Shown here piece after piece: positions 9,945 to 23,479 of a stretch of DNA of 64,000 nucleotides. Location: positions 532,325 through 596,324 of the forward strand of contig JAWDGP010002165.1 of assembly GCA_033675545.1 (NCBI GenBank), written 5' to 3'. The stretch is from Elysia crispata (lineage: Eukaryota > Mollusca > Gastropoda > Plakobranchidae). The notes below the pieces were generated by a model. It had not been told where the DNA came from, did no database searches, and was given only the letters and a program-made list of their open reading frames with translations. How positions within the stretch are numbered: the first letter of the stretch is position 1; each line of letters begins with the position of its first letter. Position numbers and translations under genes: made by a program.

Positions 9945-12540
9945 CATTGCCTTTTCCTGACATAGTTGCTGTTTTTGTGATTCCTGGTTTGAGTTTTGCG
10001 ACATTTTGTAATATTTATTACTTTCATAAATTATACAATTTCCAAAAAATCAGCTCCACTTTCCTCAAACGAATACTTTAAATAAACTGTCCTAAATATT
10101 CAAGGTTCACTTTATGCATTGCTATGGGCACATACTTGACTTGTATACTTTACCCCTAGTTTGAGTTTTAAAGGTTTTTAATACATTTTTATTAAAGTTT
10201 CCATACTTCCAATTATTTGACAAGCATGGAGTCCTTGTAAAGTTGTATAACCTGCTACTACATTTACGTTTGATTCAGTGGTAGTTCTATAAGCAAAAAT
10301 TGCAGAACCTTGCATTAGACCTAGTCCCTATTTTGTCAGCCTCAGCTTTGGTTTAAGGATCGTTTGACTTGATATATTGTGGATTTTACAAATCTTTCTC
10401 AGACAGGTTTTGTTTTTCTTTCTGACAGATGTGTCAGCTCTTCAAGAAGATTTGAGTGTTCATGATCTTAACACTGAATGAGGAGGCTGAGTTTTTGCCT
10501 CTTGTATTAAACGTATGAGTAGATGGAGACTAAATGACAAAGCTAAATCAAAAAAGATAAATTAATAATCACAATTTATATAACATTATTATTGTGTACA
10601 GAATCTAAAGTTGTATGGCAAAGCATTCATTTAGGTTGAGATAAATGCACTTTTATTATACACAAGAGGAAGTAGTAAAATTAAAATTGCATAATTTAAG
10701 GAAAAAAAAGGCTACACTGAAGTACATGTACATAATCTGGAACCTGGTTTAAACAGCGTCAACTTAAGTGCAAAAGGCCAATAACTATTCAATGATGAAG
10801 ATGCTCAGGATTGAAAACCTCTGACAATTGCCTTCAGTAATGGATGGTCATCTATTTCACAAAAACATGAATACTTACGTGTATTTTACAGGTCTTTTCT
10901 TATATCAAAAGATAACCAATTGTAATTAGATGATTGGTGAAACAATTTTCATAGGCTTATCAATTTTGGTTCTAAAGTAATTACTACAGAGAAACTGTTG
11001 TAGATCAGCATTTTTTGCAATTTTGCACAAAACAAACATTATCTAGGAAAAATCAGAATTCCAAACCATTCAAGCAAAAAGAAGGATTATGCAAATGATT
11101 GCACGGACCAAATGTTTCTTATTCTCTTCTTTAAACATGGCAACAAAGGATACAGCTTAATGAAAATCAAAGAAATAATGAAAAAAACTCTCTATGAGCA
11201 TGCTTGAACAAACTTCTTTCTTAATCAGGTCAAAGCTGATACAGATGGTGAACCTAATGTACAATTCAGCAAATTACTTCGTACAATGTAGAGATTGTAG
11301 GCCAGGATGTTAGAAGGTAAACTTATCCTGCGTACTTTGTTATTCAATAATATATGTATGTATGTATTCTATTCGAGTTGTTTTCTGGAAGAATGTTTAC
11401 ATGTCATTTAACTCTTCTTGTTGTGAAACATATTTTTCATTTCCTTTTATTAGAAGTTTCATAACATCCGCCCATGCTTGTTTTTACCTTTACTCACTTT
11501 CGTTTTCTTACTTGATCCTTCCCAAAGCCTCAATCTACTTTCACAGAATAAACTTCAGTTAACTTTAATACGCCTTGTTTGTATTCAATAGATATCTAAA
11601 CAATGTCCACCTCAACTAGCTCTTCAATATCTGCCACCTCTAACACTAGACAGCTTGTTATGTGATAACAGCTATGGCAACATTTTATATCAAGTCAAAC
11701 TTTTTTATTAGAGTAATAAATTGGCCAAAATTCATAGTTCCTTGAGTAAATAAAAAAAATTCAGTTTAAGCATTATGTTGAAACTTTTTTATCCCATAAG
11801 AAAGATCTACAAATGTAATTTATTACATTTACAACATTGGAAAACTCTCTACACTGTCTTATTAATTAAAGACTAGGCCTATCCATTATTGCTTATTGCT
11901 CTTAAAAATTCATTTTACATTTAACGTTACAGCTAGGTCAGGATCACATTACTTATTTAATTTACCAAACTTGTATTATAATGTAGGCCCTTATAATAAA
12001 TTAATACATGTATTATCAAACAATATAAATTTACAGATGTGCTGAGTATCTTCAGTCTCAATTTTTAACATCTTTAGAAGAAAACCAAAGAAAAAATATT
12101 TGCACTTTAAATGCCCCTGTAGTTAACATAGTCAAGACATTCTTGCTCACATAAATGGAACCACATTTCTGTAGCCTTAGTTTCTTTTGTAACTGCTTTG
12201 AAATTGTTCAGGCCTAACATCCATACATCAAAATGGGTTCAATATATAGCACTCCAGGGCGCTTCTTGTGTTTATTGAGATGTGTTTATTTGTTAGTACT
12301 TATTTCATTATCTAGGAACCCTTTTTTGCTTGCACAATTCTTGATGCAATTTCAGTGCAATCAAAGTGGTCGGATTAAAAAATCACCCACATTCATATAT
12401 AACAGCTAATCAGTGGTGAGATAAATCATGAAATATCCTTTTTATCATCTTTAAAAAAACAGAACAAAAAATGATTAGGATCAGTATTTGACTTAATGTA
12501 TAGGTATACTATAATCATACATACATATATATATATATAT

Positions 12541-12613
12541 GACTTACTTGACTTATTGCCGTGTCGCATCCCAGTTCACCGTCTGTGACGCTTCGGCAGC
12601 TTTCTCTATCCTA

Positions 12614-12615
<2 letters not shown>
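12541..12615 (-). mobile_element. possible 3' end of a 5'-truncated non-LTR element inside an AT microsatellite
   Basis: A roughly 75-base GC-richer block sits between two (AT)n runs. On the minus strand it ends with GGCAATAAGTCAAGTAAGTCA, a short repeated tail typical of LINE 3' ends. No protein is left. Confidence 0.35.
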
Positions 12616-12647
<32 letters not shown>

Positions 12648-14488
12648 TTTTGCAGGCCACCTCTTCACTTTATCAGTTGGAGCACAACACTGTGATCTCC
12701 AGTAGAATACATGTACATCAGGTCTCAGATGTGGGTTGCATGAATAACAAAAACCTGATTTGATATACTTTTTTTTTTGTTAGAGATCACTGCTTAATAA
12801 AACAGAGAGGATTTCTTTTGATCAAATAGATGTGAGAAAAGAAGAAATGTTTCAAACTCAAGGTTCCACAAATTTTAATGCCGTTGAGTGAGTGTCTCTG
12901 AATGAGATAATGCACTTAATGTTGTGAAGTTTGCTTTCCATTCATTTATAAAGATGCATTCCAGACAAGTTTACATGTATTTATTTTACATACAATCATC
13001 ATGCTCCTTTTCTATATATACGTAATTCATATTTTATATTAAATCTTTTCCCTGTTAGAAGTACAGGTGTATAATAAGCAAAATAAATCAAGATTTCATG
13101 ATATAAACAGAATTCAATATGTCCACTTACATTTAAAATGAATTATCATTTATTACAATAATCAGCACTCAATATAGCGGTTGACATTGTTATACTTCAA
13201 ATTCTTTTAGAAATCACATATAAATTGGGCTTAAAGAAAATAAAATTGAAAAATAATATATCAACCACTGCAAAGGCATAGGACTTTCTTCTTCTGACAT
13301 CCTTTGTTAAATAAGTCTGTCCTGTATTCTGTCCCAATACCCACGATCATGACTTTGAAAATGAACTAAACAATGTTCGGTATAGCTACATTCAATAAAT
13401 AGACAGCCTCCTGAGTCAAACGTCATGAGAAAAAAGTATTATTTATAGGATATGTGCAAAAGAATGAAATGCTATGGAAAAGAACAAATTTTATTTTAGG
13501 ACAACTCAACTACTGATGTGATATCTTTTTAGTTTCTCTTTACCAAAGGTGGTTCCTACTGATTAAAATATAATGTTCAGTACATGGAGACAAATGATTC
13601 TCTTCTTATCTTTGATGGTACATTAACTCACTTGTGTCTGAGTCATTTTAAGCTCAACAGTGGTTCCAGGCTGAGCATTTTTTAAGCATTTAAAAAAAAA
13701 ACGCTCATGAAAAAAAATTTTTTTTACACTTTTTAATCAATGTGTGAAACTGTATTTGTAAAAATAAAAAACCAAAAGCTTGTATATTTATGTGCTGCTT
13801 TTTATTAAATTTTGTTTCAAAGCCCTCAAATTGCGAATATTGAAAAAGGTGGAAAGAATAATTTCAATAACAAGAATTATCATTTAAAAAACAAACTGCT
13901 TTTGACTTGTTGATGACCCTTCCTTTTTTTTTTAAGAGTTTTTGTTGAGTTCCGCAGATCTAGACTTAGAGACTGGTTGAGCATTGTCTGTTTCGGAATT
14001 AGAAGAAGAATTGGATCTAAATCTAGACCCTTTCTATAAGAATCTAGATGTAAACCTCTTTGAAGCCCTGGTATTCACATTCAATATTAAATTTGTTTCT
14101 ATTATCATCAAAAAAGTTTTTAATTTCTTGTTTTCTAGTCATTTCAAAGCAGGGTCATGAAGTCATTAACAGGTGAGCATTGGTTTCAAGCATTTTTCTC
14201 AGTATTAGTGACCGCAAAGTGGGTCCCCTTGATATGTGATAACATAGAAAGTTCCTATCTAACCTCTTTGAAACTTGAAATGGAAGTAAACAATGCAGTG
14301 GTTCTCGTGAATGTAAAAGGATTACCTTGAGCAAAAAAAAAATGTTATTGTTATCCTGCACATTCAAAGGTTGCCTTCATTAAGAAAGCTGTCAGTCACA
14401 ATACAAGTGAGTTCAAGTTATTATTTCCTAAGATCACATGCATTTTCGCTGTTGTCTCAAATGTTGTCAAGAAAGCCCACATAAATTG

Positions 14489-14619
14489 TCATAGAGTGGC
14501 TAATATCCGAGAGAATGATATGACTATGACAACAAACGTCTGACCCACACCCCACAGCAAGGCATAGAGGGGCCACATGTTGAAGTCTGAAGCTAGGAAC
14601 ACTCCTGCAATGGCTGCAC
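14489..14619 (-). CDS. TMEM170A: TMEM170 coding exon 3 with stop
   Basis: 131 nt. It encodes SAAIAGVFLASDF, then WGVGQTFVV and the C-terminal RILATL followed by TGA at 14491-14489. The acceptor is CCTTTACCAG. Confidence 0.93.
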
Positions 14620-17600
14620 CTGGTAAAGGAAGAGAGAGAAAAAGGCATAAAATTGAAAAGAAAAATATAGGTAAAGGTTTAAAATGTTGTTAAAGGAAAG
14701 ATTTGAAGAACTAAACACTGACCACATATAATTTTAAAATCAGTCTTGGCTAATCATATGGGCTTTAGATCTAGGTAGAACTATATGTAACTTAAAATAT
14801 TAAAGTGGACTACACCACTGACCCTTGTTAAAAATGGATAGAAAGCAATGGCATCTACAGCATCAAATTCTACTAGAAGCTTAGATCTATATGAATATGG
14901 TTAAAGAGAAGAGAAATGCATTTTTTTTTTCAAGCTTGCTAGACAAAAGAAACATAATGATTATTTTTATAAAAAGAATAATGAAACAATGCATCTTTTG
15001 AATTGATGCCAATATTTTATTTCAATGTTATGCTATTCACAAAAGCTATAAAAAGTTTGCACTAAATTTTAATTTCCAACCAATCAAGAGGGCTGCTTAA
15101 CTGCGTTGTGCATGTACCATTCTGTCATCAGCTAAGTGATTGTAACTGCTACTAGTTGCTAGTTCTATCATCTGCCCTCACTCGAATCGTGAAAATAATG
15201 TAAATCTTTGATAAGTTTCATTATTTTTCCTCCTACAAACTTATTCTAATTCAATTTTAAGACAAAAGTTGTGAAACTGCACTGGTGTGATCTCATGCAG
15301 CTGTTGGACATGAGCCCTTTGGGCGACTCATCAGCCAAAAGAGATATAGACTTAGCTGGTTCTGGTCTTACCATGGTTTAAGCAATAATGTTCGAGAATA
15401 TATCTATATTATAAAAGGCAACTTCGATTTCTTTCTCCTCAATCTCCTCCAAAACCACTCAATGTACAGTGATAAAGTTTACTGACTTTTGATCTGCTAC
15501 AATCAGTGTTTCATGTGGTACAAAAAAAAATTAAAAAGTTATGGATTTAGGCTAAAAATGCTTTTAAAAGTTCATTATATTTTTTATTGTGAATAATTCA
15601 TCAAGATTTTTTGCTTACTTTTTAATGATTAACCAAATAACATTAAAAAAAAACTGTTCTCAGCGGTTTACAATTTTCAAAGCTGATGATACTTTAAAAA
15701 CAATTAATTTTTATTTTCAAATATAGATACATGTACGTATGTATATATATACACACACACACATATATATATATATCATATACTATATATTATATATTAT
15801 ATACTAAGCCAATCATTGCTGGCTAAGTCTTGCCCATTTGTCAGACTCAGAGCAGGCCTAACTTTTATCATGCTTTGTATAATACATATAAAGATTAAAA
15901 AAAAAATATTCAAAACAAACAGCTCTTTTAAGGGCTCTCATCAAATTGGCTTCACAAGTCCTGAGACTGTCTATCATCATGAAACTGAGCTCCTAATACT
16001 AATAGTATTCATATTATTTTGATACTAATACCGTTACAGGCCCACATTCTCAAATATAAAAATGCCAATAAGGTAATATTAAGGAACTAAAAGTACTCAC
16101 TTGTGACTACACCACCTGTGAGAGGAGAGAGCACTCCCATGGTGAGAATTCCCAATGGGATCCAGCGTCCAATGTGATGTTTCCTCAGACGCAGGAATGC
16201 AATCAAGGCGGCCACAACATGCACAAACAGGGAAGAAAACAATGCCCACAGGAACACTTGATACCACATCTCTGAAGGTTAAAGAATCATTGGTTTCTGA
16301 TATAATTTAGTGGTAAAGAGCAATCATTAATGTACCGGAACAGCATTTTTCCAGTTTGAGGGGAAAGCATGAAAGAATTGGCTGATCGTAATTGCATTTG
16401 ATTCTCTAAATTAGTAAATCTGATATTCTTCAATAAAAATTTTAGTACAAAAAAAAAAAGCCAAAAACAATGTTTCATGGAAATGGGTGAATTTGTGGGG
16501 CCTGTAGAACAAGGCACAATTGTGATATTACTCCTGCACACTAAACTCTAAGCTCTAGTGTGACAAATTTACCAATACGGAATGTATAATCCAATAAGTG
16601 CAGTTTCAGGCTGGAACAGGATGGAGATTAAGCATGAATTTTTTAGTCTACGTTCACCGATTTAGAAACTCTGTTTTCCACTATTTTTTTTTTGAGAATT
16701 CACCATATAGCACAATGGTTTTATTCGACCAAGCTTGAACCCAATCAAAATTAATGGATTTATGTCAGAATTAATAAGTATGAACTCCCAAGAAATTTTC
16801 TTTAAGCTTTTAGTGTTCTTACTTAATTATATAGATGTAACTTAATCTAGATCTGAATGTAAGTAAAATAGTAAAAATATACTCACCTTAGCCTATAGCT
16901 TGCCTTGAAGTTGGGTGTCTTAGGAATTATATGTTCATTGCCTGCCAAGATACAAAATTGACTTGCTGTTCCCAGAACTTGTAGCTTCCTTACCTCCTCT
17001 CTTGCCCTCACCACTCCCAGCCAATGTCCAGATCAAATAACCTTTCCACATTTTCTGTTTACCTTCTCTAGATGTTGCTGGTTCCCACCCTAACCTTTAC
17101 TTAGATGTTAACAATTACACATTCATTACAGTACTCCTCTCCCTTTGAATGGCATTAGCACCCTTTTCTGGCAGTCGTTTATTTTCCTTTTGTATGAATT
17201 ATGTGGTATACACCCTTGGTCACCCTTGACTATACTGAATGATACAGGCCACTTACCTCCATCCTTGCCTTACCAAACACCTCGGGTTTCTGTCTTTATA
17301 ATAGGTCAATGTTCCATTTATCCACATTTAAACCAATGTCTTGGTGATGCTGACCTTGATTTTGAAATGTTAAAGACTCTCCCTGGTGATGAATTCTGTA
17401 CATGTGGGCGTTCCCTACACAAATTCTCTAATTCTACCCCAGCCTTATTCACTTTGGTTACTGTGCAGAGTTTCCCTAGTTCTTTCTTCATTCCCCCTAT
17501 CTCTATGACAAGCTGCTTTTCTCTGACATTATCTTTTCTACCGGATCAGCCACTAAATTCTCCAGCGTACTTAATCTTTGTTCAATGAGATGAATAGGAC

Positions 17601-20369
17601 CAGTTTCATTCCCCATTTGAGGTGGAATGTATTTATAATTATTTGCCTCTCTCTCATATCCAGTGTCCTCCACACTGCTGCCATAAGTTTCAACGGCCTA
17701 TTTTGATGCTCATATCCCAATTGATAAACTTTGGATCTTTCCAATACTCTCTTTGAGATAAATCCTAGCCCTCTTTTGGATGCTTCAAAACAATGTGGTG
17801 TAACCATCCTATTGCCTCCACCAAGGAGATCCATGGACGTACACTTGCACCCCAGTTTTTCTGTCCTAGCATCCTAGTCAAAAACGCATTACCACCATAA
17901 CATTCAGTAAGTACTTGTGATGAGCCTTGACCAGATGTTACTGACTTCACACCAGAACACACAGCTTATTTGCTAGATCTGTTATCTAATTTAGATATAA
18001 ATCCAAAATAGGAATGAACTCATCACTTCTGACACCATTTACAGTCCTAACTATATACATACATGTATTACAAAAATCTAGATCTGGATCTAGTAGATAA
18101 GTAAAATACTGTAGTAAAATATACATGTTCTTACCTTAATATGTCACTTGTCTTGAAGTTGGATGTCTTGTCTGCGGCAGGAGCAGTGGTAATTATACAA
18201 CCACGGCCTGCCAGTGTCAAAATTCCAAACCAACTCGCTGATACCAGGATTTGAGGCCTCCTTACCTTCTCTCTTGACCTCTCCACTCCCAGCCAGACAA
18301 TGTCCAGATCAGATAACCTTTTCAAACTTCAGTTCCCCCTCCCTAAACATTGAGGCCTCCTACCTACCCTTTATTTAGATGTTGCCTGTACCAAATTGAT
18401 CTCAGACTTTTCAGTCATTTATATCTGATAATGATATTGATATATAATTATATTTATAAATCACTCAATCTGTTTTAGCTCTAGTCCTGCTTACACTGTT
18501 ACCCACAGGTTGAGCGGAGAACTGTTGCCATAGCCACTTAGCTTCTGGACTGGGCATGTGGCAGAGCAGATTACCTCTGTTAGTACTGTGGTATTGTAGT
18601 TTACCACAAAGATAGACTTATGTTGCCAAAACAAATTATAAGTTACATTTATTTTTTTTACATATATGTTGCATTGTTCTAATGAGTTTATGAAAGGATG
18701 AGTAATAGACATAGGCTCGGAGAAAAATAAGTTTTCAAAGAGAGGATAATTTCAGTTTACAATAATTAGCAATTCCTTTGATGACAGATTGGATTTGTAA
18801 TTAAAGTAAAACACTTACACAATTAATTATGTGCGTGTGGAAAAGATTTTAACTCATTTAGAACAAGCAAACATTTAAACTAGTTTGGTCTTCCATCTAG
18901 GCTAAAACTTAAAAAGTCAGTTCGTAGTCCTTTTGTTCAGAGAAACTAACTATACAGATACAATTAAATACCGCTAAAATATAGTTCCATTACAACTAAT
19001 CACAGAGAGTGACGAGTGATGATACAGTGAGGCAGTGGAGGAGAAAGAAGGAAATCTGGCCAAACAGCAAGGTCTGCCCTCGAGGCTTGTAATGCGCTTG
19101 CATAACCATTGTCTCAAACAACTTAGGATCAAGTAAAAAAACTTGTTCAACGTTCTGAAAGTCAGACTATGCTTTCCTGCCATTGGGCACATAGTGACAG
19201 CATATAAAAAAAATCACCAACAACAAAGTCAGAGATCTGATAGTGATATCTGCACAGACACCACGCCCTCAACTCATGCTTCCCTTTGTATCTCAGTAAA
19301 CTTCTCCCTTTTTTATTCTGCTTCACAGTAACAAGAGGCTGTGATTGACCTATAACTAGTTTGGTTTGGTATATTGCTATTTCAAAAATTGACCAATCAC
19401 ATTATGTTATGTCAGACACCACTACTAGTTGCAATCCACATGATTTAAGGAAGTCTGGGGGCAGTGTCAGAACTCTGTATAACGGTGGAGAGTGTTGTTG
19501 GGGTGGGGTCAAGTATGTGGGAAGGGAAGGGCCATGTGTAAAGTCACAGCTGTCTTGTTCCTTTTATTTGCCCTTCGGTCTTTGTAACAACCACATGCGA
19601 AGGAAACAGGTTACCCATGTGTCAGTAACTTCAAGTATTGTCACCCATCTCGTAACATTGTACCGGCAGATATGCCTAAATAACAACTTGTTCTTCACAC
19701 CTCAGGGGCTCTGGATCTCTTCTCAATAGTTCAAAGTGGAAGAAACTGTCACCCTTTCATTGGTTTATAAAGCATAAATATTCTTCTAGAAAAGATATAA
19801 AGTCTGCCGAGGACATGAGATGGGGAAACAAGAATATAATGACATTTCAAATTATAAGTTCAGCAACCAACCACTAATTTTACTGATGCCGCAGTACACA
19901 GCTCGGAGCCTCAACACTTACATCGCAGAGGCCAGGTTATCGTCATGGCAAAACTAAATTTAAGGGGTGCGTAAGAGCAGGGTGAAAAGTTCAGAGGCAG
20001 TTGCACTTAAATAAAAAAAGTTTAAAGAAGACTGCACTGTAATTCCTTTATGACACTTTCCAACACGTTTGATGTAGGTTCTAGGCCCCCTGTTTAATTA
20101 ATATCCAAAAAAAAAAAAAGTTCATGTCCAATGCATTGTATTTGTAACAAAAAAAAAAAGTATTAAGCTCTACATTTATGCATGTAATAATTTATAACCA
20201 TAGGGTACAGCTTTTTCATTTATACTTGATCTAGAATCTAGATCTATATCTAGTTTAAGAAGCCAACTTTACCAACAAAACTTTTGGAATCATCGTTTCC
20301 TGATGAGGTATCATTCGAAACTGAACCATGGCCACCTGAATTAAATTTAAAATCTAGGAAGTCTAGCAT
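14489..20369 (-). CDS. TMEM170A: TMEM170 family ER membrane protein, three coding exons, complete
   Basis: Spliced CDS: 20369-20273, 16271-16101 and 14619-14489 (399 nt, 132 residues). Exon 1 (MLDFLDFKFN...) is Ser/Asn/Asp-rich, preceded by an in-frame TAG, and ends ...GTT G|gtaaag. Exon 2, from the acceptor TTAACCTTCAG, gives E-MWYQVFLWALFSSL and ends ACA A|gtgagt. Exon 3, from the acceptor CTTTACCAG, completes T-S-A-A-I-A-G-V and ends SFSRILATL-stop. All phases agree. Four hydrophobic helices follow the short luminal tail, which has one NDT glycosylation sequon. MWY.VFLWAL.SSLF, SPLTGGV and GQTF...RILATL are family signatures. Human TMEM170A shapes ER and nuclear-envelope sheets and TMEM170B is also 132 residues; the A/B choice is not settled by the sequence. 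Introns are about 4.0 and 1.5 kb and filled with repeats. Confidence 0.9.
15400..15725 (+). repeat. interspersed AT-rich repeat, inverted partner of 4680-5028, in TMEM170 intron 2
   Basis: It begins near TCTATATTATAAAAGGCAAC and shares long blocks with the reverse complement of 4680-5028. The two copies are about 75-80 percent alike by eye, so they are old. The helitron-like start is suggestive only. Confidence 0.6.
15740..15806. repeat. TA/CA microsatellite
   Basis: Mixed TA and CA dinucleotide tract with ATATT interruptions, in TMEM170 intron 2. Confidence 0.85.
16101..16271 (-). CDS. TMEM170A: TMEM170 coding exon 2
   Basis: 171 nt. It encodes MWYQVFLWALFSSLF through SPLTGGVVT, covering the first two helices and the loop. 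Clear acceptor and a strong gtgagt donor. Confidence 0.93.
16860..17110. repeat. left member of a direct-repeat pair (with 18099-18383)
   Basis: It shares with 18099-18383 the blocks AAGTAAAATA, CTTGAAGTTGG(G/A)TGTCTT, GGAATTAT/GTAATTAT, CCACTCCCAGCC and TTTAGATGTT-like endings, in the same orientation. About 1 kb of unrelated sequence lies between them. Terminal repeats of an old element or a local duplication could both explain it. Confidence 0.55.
18099..18383. repeat. right member of a direct-repeat pair (with 16860-17110)
   Basis: About 285 bases, diverged from the left member and with a short extra segment. The enclosed 17.15-18.0 kb has overlapping minus-strand open stretches that resemble no family I recognise. 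It is an ancient, broken element at most. Confidence 0.5.
20273..20369 (-). CDS. TMEM170A: TMEM170 coding exon 1
   Basis: 97 nt: 32 codons plus one base. It ends in phase 1 at the donor G|gtaaag and joins AG of exon 2 to make Glu just before MWYQVF, as in the human protein. Its sequence is low in homology, so the start rests on splice phase, the upstream stop and length. Confidence 0.8.
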
Positions 20370-21618
20370 TGTTTGGACTGTTAACTTCACCCGGTTGTTG
20401 GGTCTATTAAACTATAGATCAATCTAGATCTTGACTTATGTAGATCTAATAGAATTCAACAAGAAACCTAAGGATAAAGATAAAGAGGTTTCATTTTGGT
20501 CTGCTCATTGATGTCCAAAAGATTTAGATTTATTCTAATCTAGAGTCTAGATTGTATAGAGATTATTAAATTAAGGTCTTAGACTAAGCCTAGATCTAGT
20601 TTCGTTTTTCACATAATTATTTTTCACTGCGAGAGACTTGCACATTGCATCCATTTTAACCAAAGATGTACTACCCACAGATTCATTTATTTGTGGTCTA
20701 GACATGCAGATATCCCGACAGAGCAAAAACTTCAATTTTTCTGTTCTTTCGTTTCTGCGGTTGTTAGGGTCGTCCGACATATAAGTTTTGGTTACAACAA
20801 ACTTCCTTTCCATGATAACAAGCATAAAAAGGCATCATACCAGCATCTTTCCTGGCTTATATAGAAAAAGGTAGAACTTACCTGGTTAATGTTCTACTGA
20901 GGTTTAAGCCAACAAATTTTTCAAGTTTCTCAATAAATAAAAATGGAGAACTAACACAGTTTCAACAAAATTCCGGCCCGAATTCCGCACACTCCCCCCC
21001 CCCCCCGCTATGGACTGAGGCCGTAAGAGATCAATCAAACTGCTATCTTTCATTATCATAATTTAAAAATAAATCATTAAAATAATATGAGGCATCCATA
21101 AACTTACTCTCTTAATGTATTTAAATACAGTACTCCAAAATAAATAGATGCATCTGATGCCAAATCTTTCCATACATGTCTAGATTCTAGATCTAGACTT
21201 AGATCTAGTACGTCTGATTAAAAGACCCTAAGCAGTGACTATTGTGCCCTTTACTTAAGACTAATAGTACTAGATCTAGATCTAGAGATTTACAAAGTAT
21301 GTTATTAATACAATAATAATTATTTAGCGAAGCCAGTCTAATCAAAGCCTATCCTATCCGATGCATTAGAGATACGATATCGTAGATCTACATATAGCCT
21401 AGGACAGATCACCCACCTAATTTTGAATAATTATATTGAAATTTTAAAGTCGTGAGTAGCGGAGTATAGTTAACTGAAGGGCGGACAAACGCGCACGTTT
21501 TTAAGGCACATAGATCTAGATCTAGATATAATAGTTTACCAATTGAATTTATATAATTTGACTCCAAACCCTTTATTAACTTATAAGCCATAAAAAGAAG
21601 TATGAAGTTTTTACTGTA

Positions 21619-21675
<57 letters not shown>

Positions 21676-22750
21676 ATTATATATGTATGTATATAAATAT
21701 ATATAGAGAGAAAAAGAAAATCTGTTCGGCGTCTCGAAAAATGTTCGAAAAAACAAAAACTGAACAAAATGAAACCAGCAAGCATCAACACACACACACA
21801 CAAACATATCCACCCACAATGATCTCATTTCTTATTTATTTTCACTTTGTAGGCAGGAAAGCTTAAAAAAAAAATTCTCCAAATATTCAAAAATGTGCAA
21901 TTATTATGAAAACAAACGATGAGCAATTTGCAGGAAACTTTTCTAGACAATATTCCACCTGTACACCATTTTTTACAACATAGATAAGTAAAGTTTCCAC
22001 CTTCTTTGACCAAAACAGTTATGGCGGGACCGGAAAATTACGAAAATAACATGGACATCCCGAAGTGACTGTCTGTGCATCTGCCCGTTCCTTAATATGT
22101 GGTCTAGACTGCCTTAGTGTGCTCTTTTCACTGTCGGTATCGATATTATAAACGTAAAAAGAGGCTTTATAGTGCTCAATAGAGATTATAAGAAGTTTTG
22201 AGTGAAAATGACCTAAAAGTGCTTGCCACTAACGAGGCTATAATATTCTGGAGGTTTCGCAGACGAAGCTAACGGGCCCTTAGCTAGACTTGGATGTTAT
22301 ATTTTTAGATTGACCAACATCTTTTGCATAATCTCCTCCTACCTTGCGGTACGTAGCATAGCCGCTTTTCGCAAAAATGCTTGCCCTCCAACCGAGAACG
22401 TGACCGTCATGCAAGGGTTACATGATGACTGTTAGCGATACAAGTCCACTGTCTGTGCCATATAGTATGTGTATCAACTGTATGCTCACAAACAACTAGC
22501 ACTAGAAGATGTTGCATGCATACTAGTTTTGCTACGTATGTATTCATAGAACGATAATTTCTTAAAAAGACAAACAAGAGGCCAAAGAGCAGACTATTGG
22601 AACAACATAGATTATAAGTTTTATTTTTTACTAATTTTTTAAAACTGAAACAATAGAAAAGGGACAAGCCAAAATAATAATTGTCCAGTCTCGTTTTAGT
22701 TGACTGATTTGATATCGGAAATATTTTGTTGTTTTGATGACAGTTGAGGC
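20370..22750. other. TMEM170 5' region and spacer, no further gene supported
   Basis: The stretch just above 20369 should be 5' UTR/promoter. A clean minus-strand donor, AACCAG|gtaagt at 20876-20887, may end a 5' UTR exon. An 84-codon minus-strand open frame at 20571-20825 has no recognisable feature. Also present are a C-run at 20994-21007, CTAGAT repeats, and an AT microsatellite at 21621-21664 that continues imperfectly to about 21706. Confidence 0.45.
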
Positions 22751-22751
22751 A

Positions 22752-22892
<141 letters not shown>

Positions 22893-23479
22893 CAGAGAGA
22901 AACAGAGAGACAGAGAGAGAGAGGCGAGAGGAGTAGAGAAGCAAGAACTTCATCAAACTAACTCAATAGGTAGTTTTATCATATCGTAGTGAGAGCCAGT
23001 TCTTTTGCTACACGTTATCGTGAACGTCGTTGCCACGTTTTTCTATCTCTTATAGATTTTTATGTTCTCCAGATATTTCTAGGCTGTTAAGCAATGTCTT
23101 TTAGTGTTAGTTGTGATTTTCTGGGTGTTGATGCTAGTTACTCCTTTCGTCCCTAAAGGTCTTTGTTCAGTGATATAGGGACACTTGATATTAGTTTTAG
23201 TGAAGAAGGCCTTTTTGTCTCCTTATGAATAGAGCCTAATACCGGTACAAATAGTTTCTATCATGATTCATAAGAGAGAGGCAATTAATTGTACACATAT
23301 TTTTTTCAAGATTATGGTAGGATATCTGACGTTTGGGGAACCTTTAATTTGTTTTCTATGAAATGCAAGGGGAAAAAAATAAAGTCTCTTTCCTCTTATA
23401 TAATCGTGCCTCATAGATGTAGCTCAGATGGGATCGGATTTTTCTTGGGTTTTGCATATTCCGATCCTTGCAATCTTCT

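Larger units (their letters stand above)
9155..14488. other. TMEM70 3' UTR then spacer with no recognised gene
   Basis: Very AT-rich. The first 0.8 kb should be TMEM70 3' UTR. A lone exon-like segment lies at 10432-10483. A short GC-richer module flanked by AT runs lies at 12541-12615. The part below 14488 should contain the TMEM170 3' UTR. Nothing else could be supported. Confidence 0.5.

Noticed and set aside
17145-17588. 147-codon plus-strand frame
   Set aside because: No family feature; lies within repeat-flanked intronic sequence and is opposite other open stretches.
20571-20825. 84-codon minus-strand frame MLVIMERKFVV...
   Set aside because: No known motif, no splice signals linking it to TMEM170, whose real first coding exon is at 20369-20273; kept only as a note.
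22023-22070. Short plus-strand frame MAGPENYENNMDIPK as a first exon
   Set aside because: No donor site follows and the frame stops after 15 codons.
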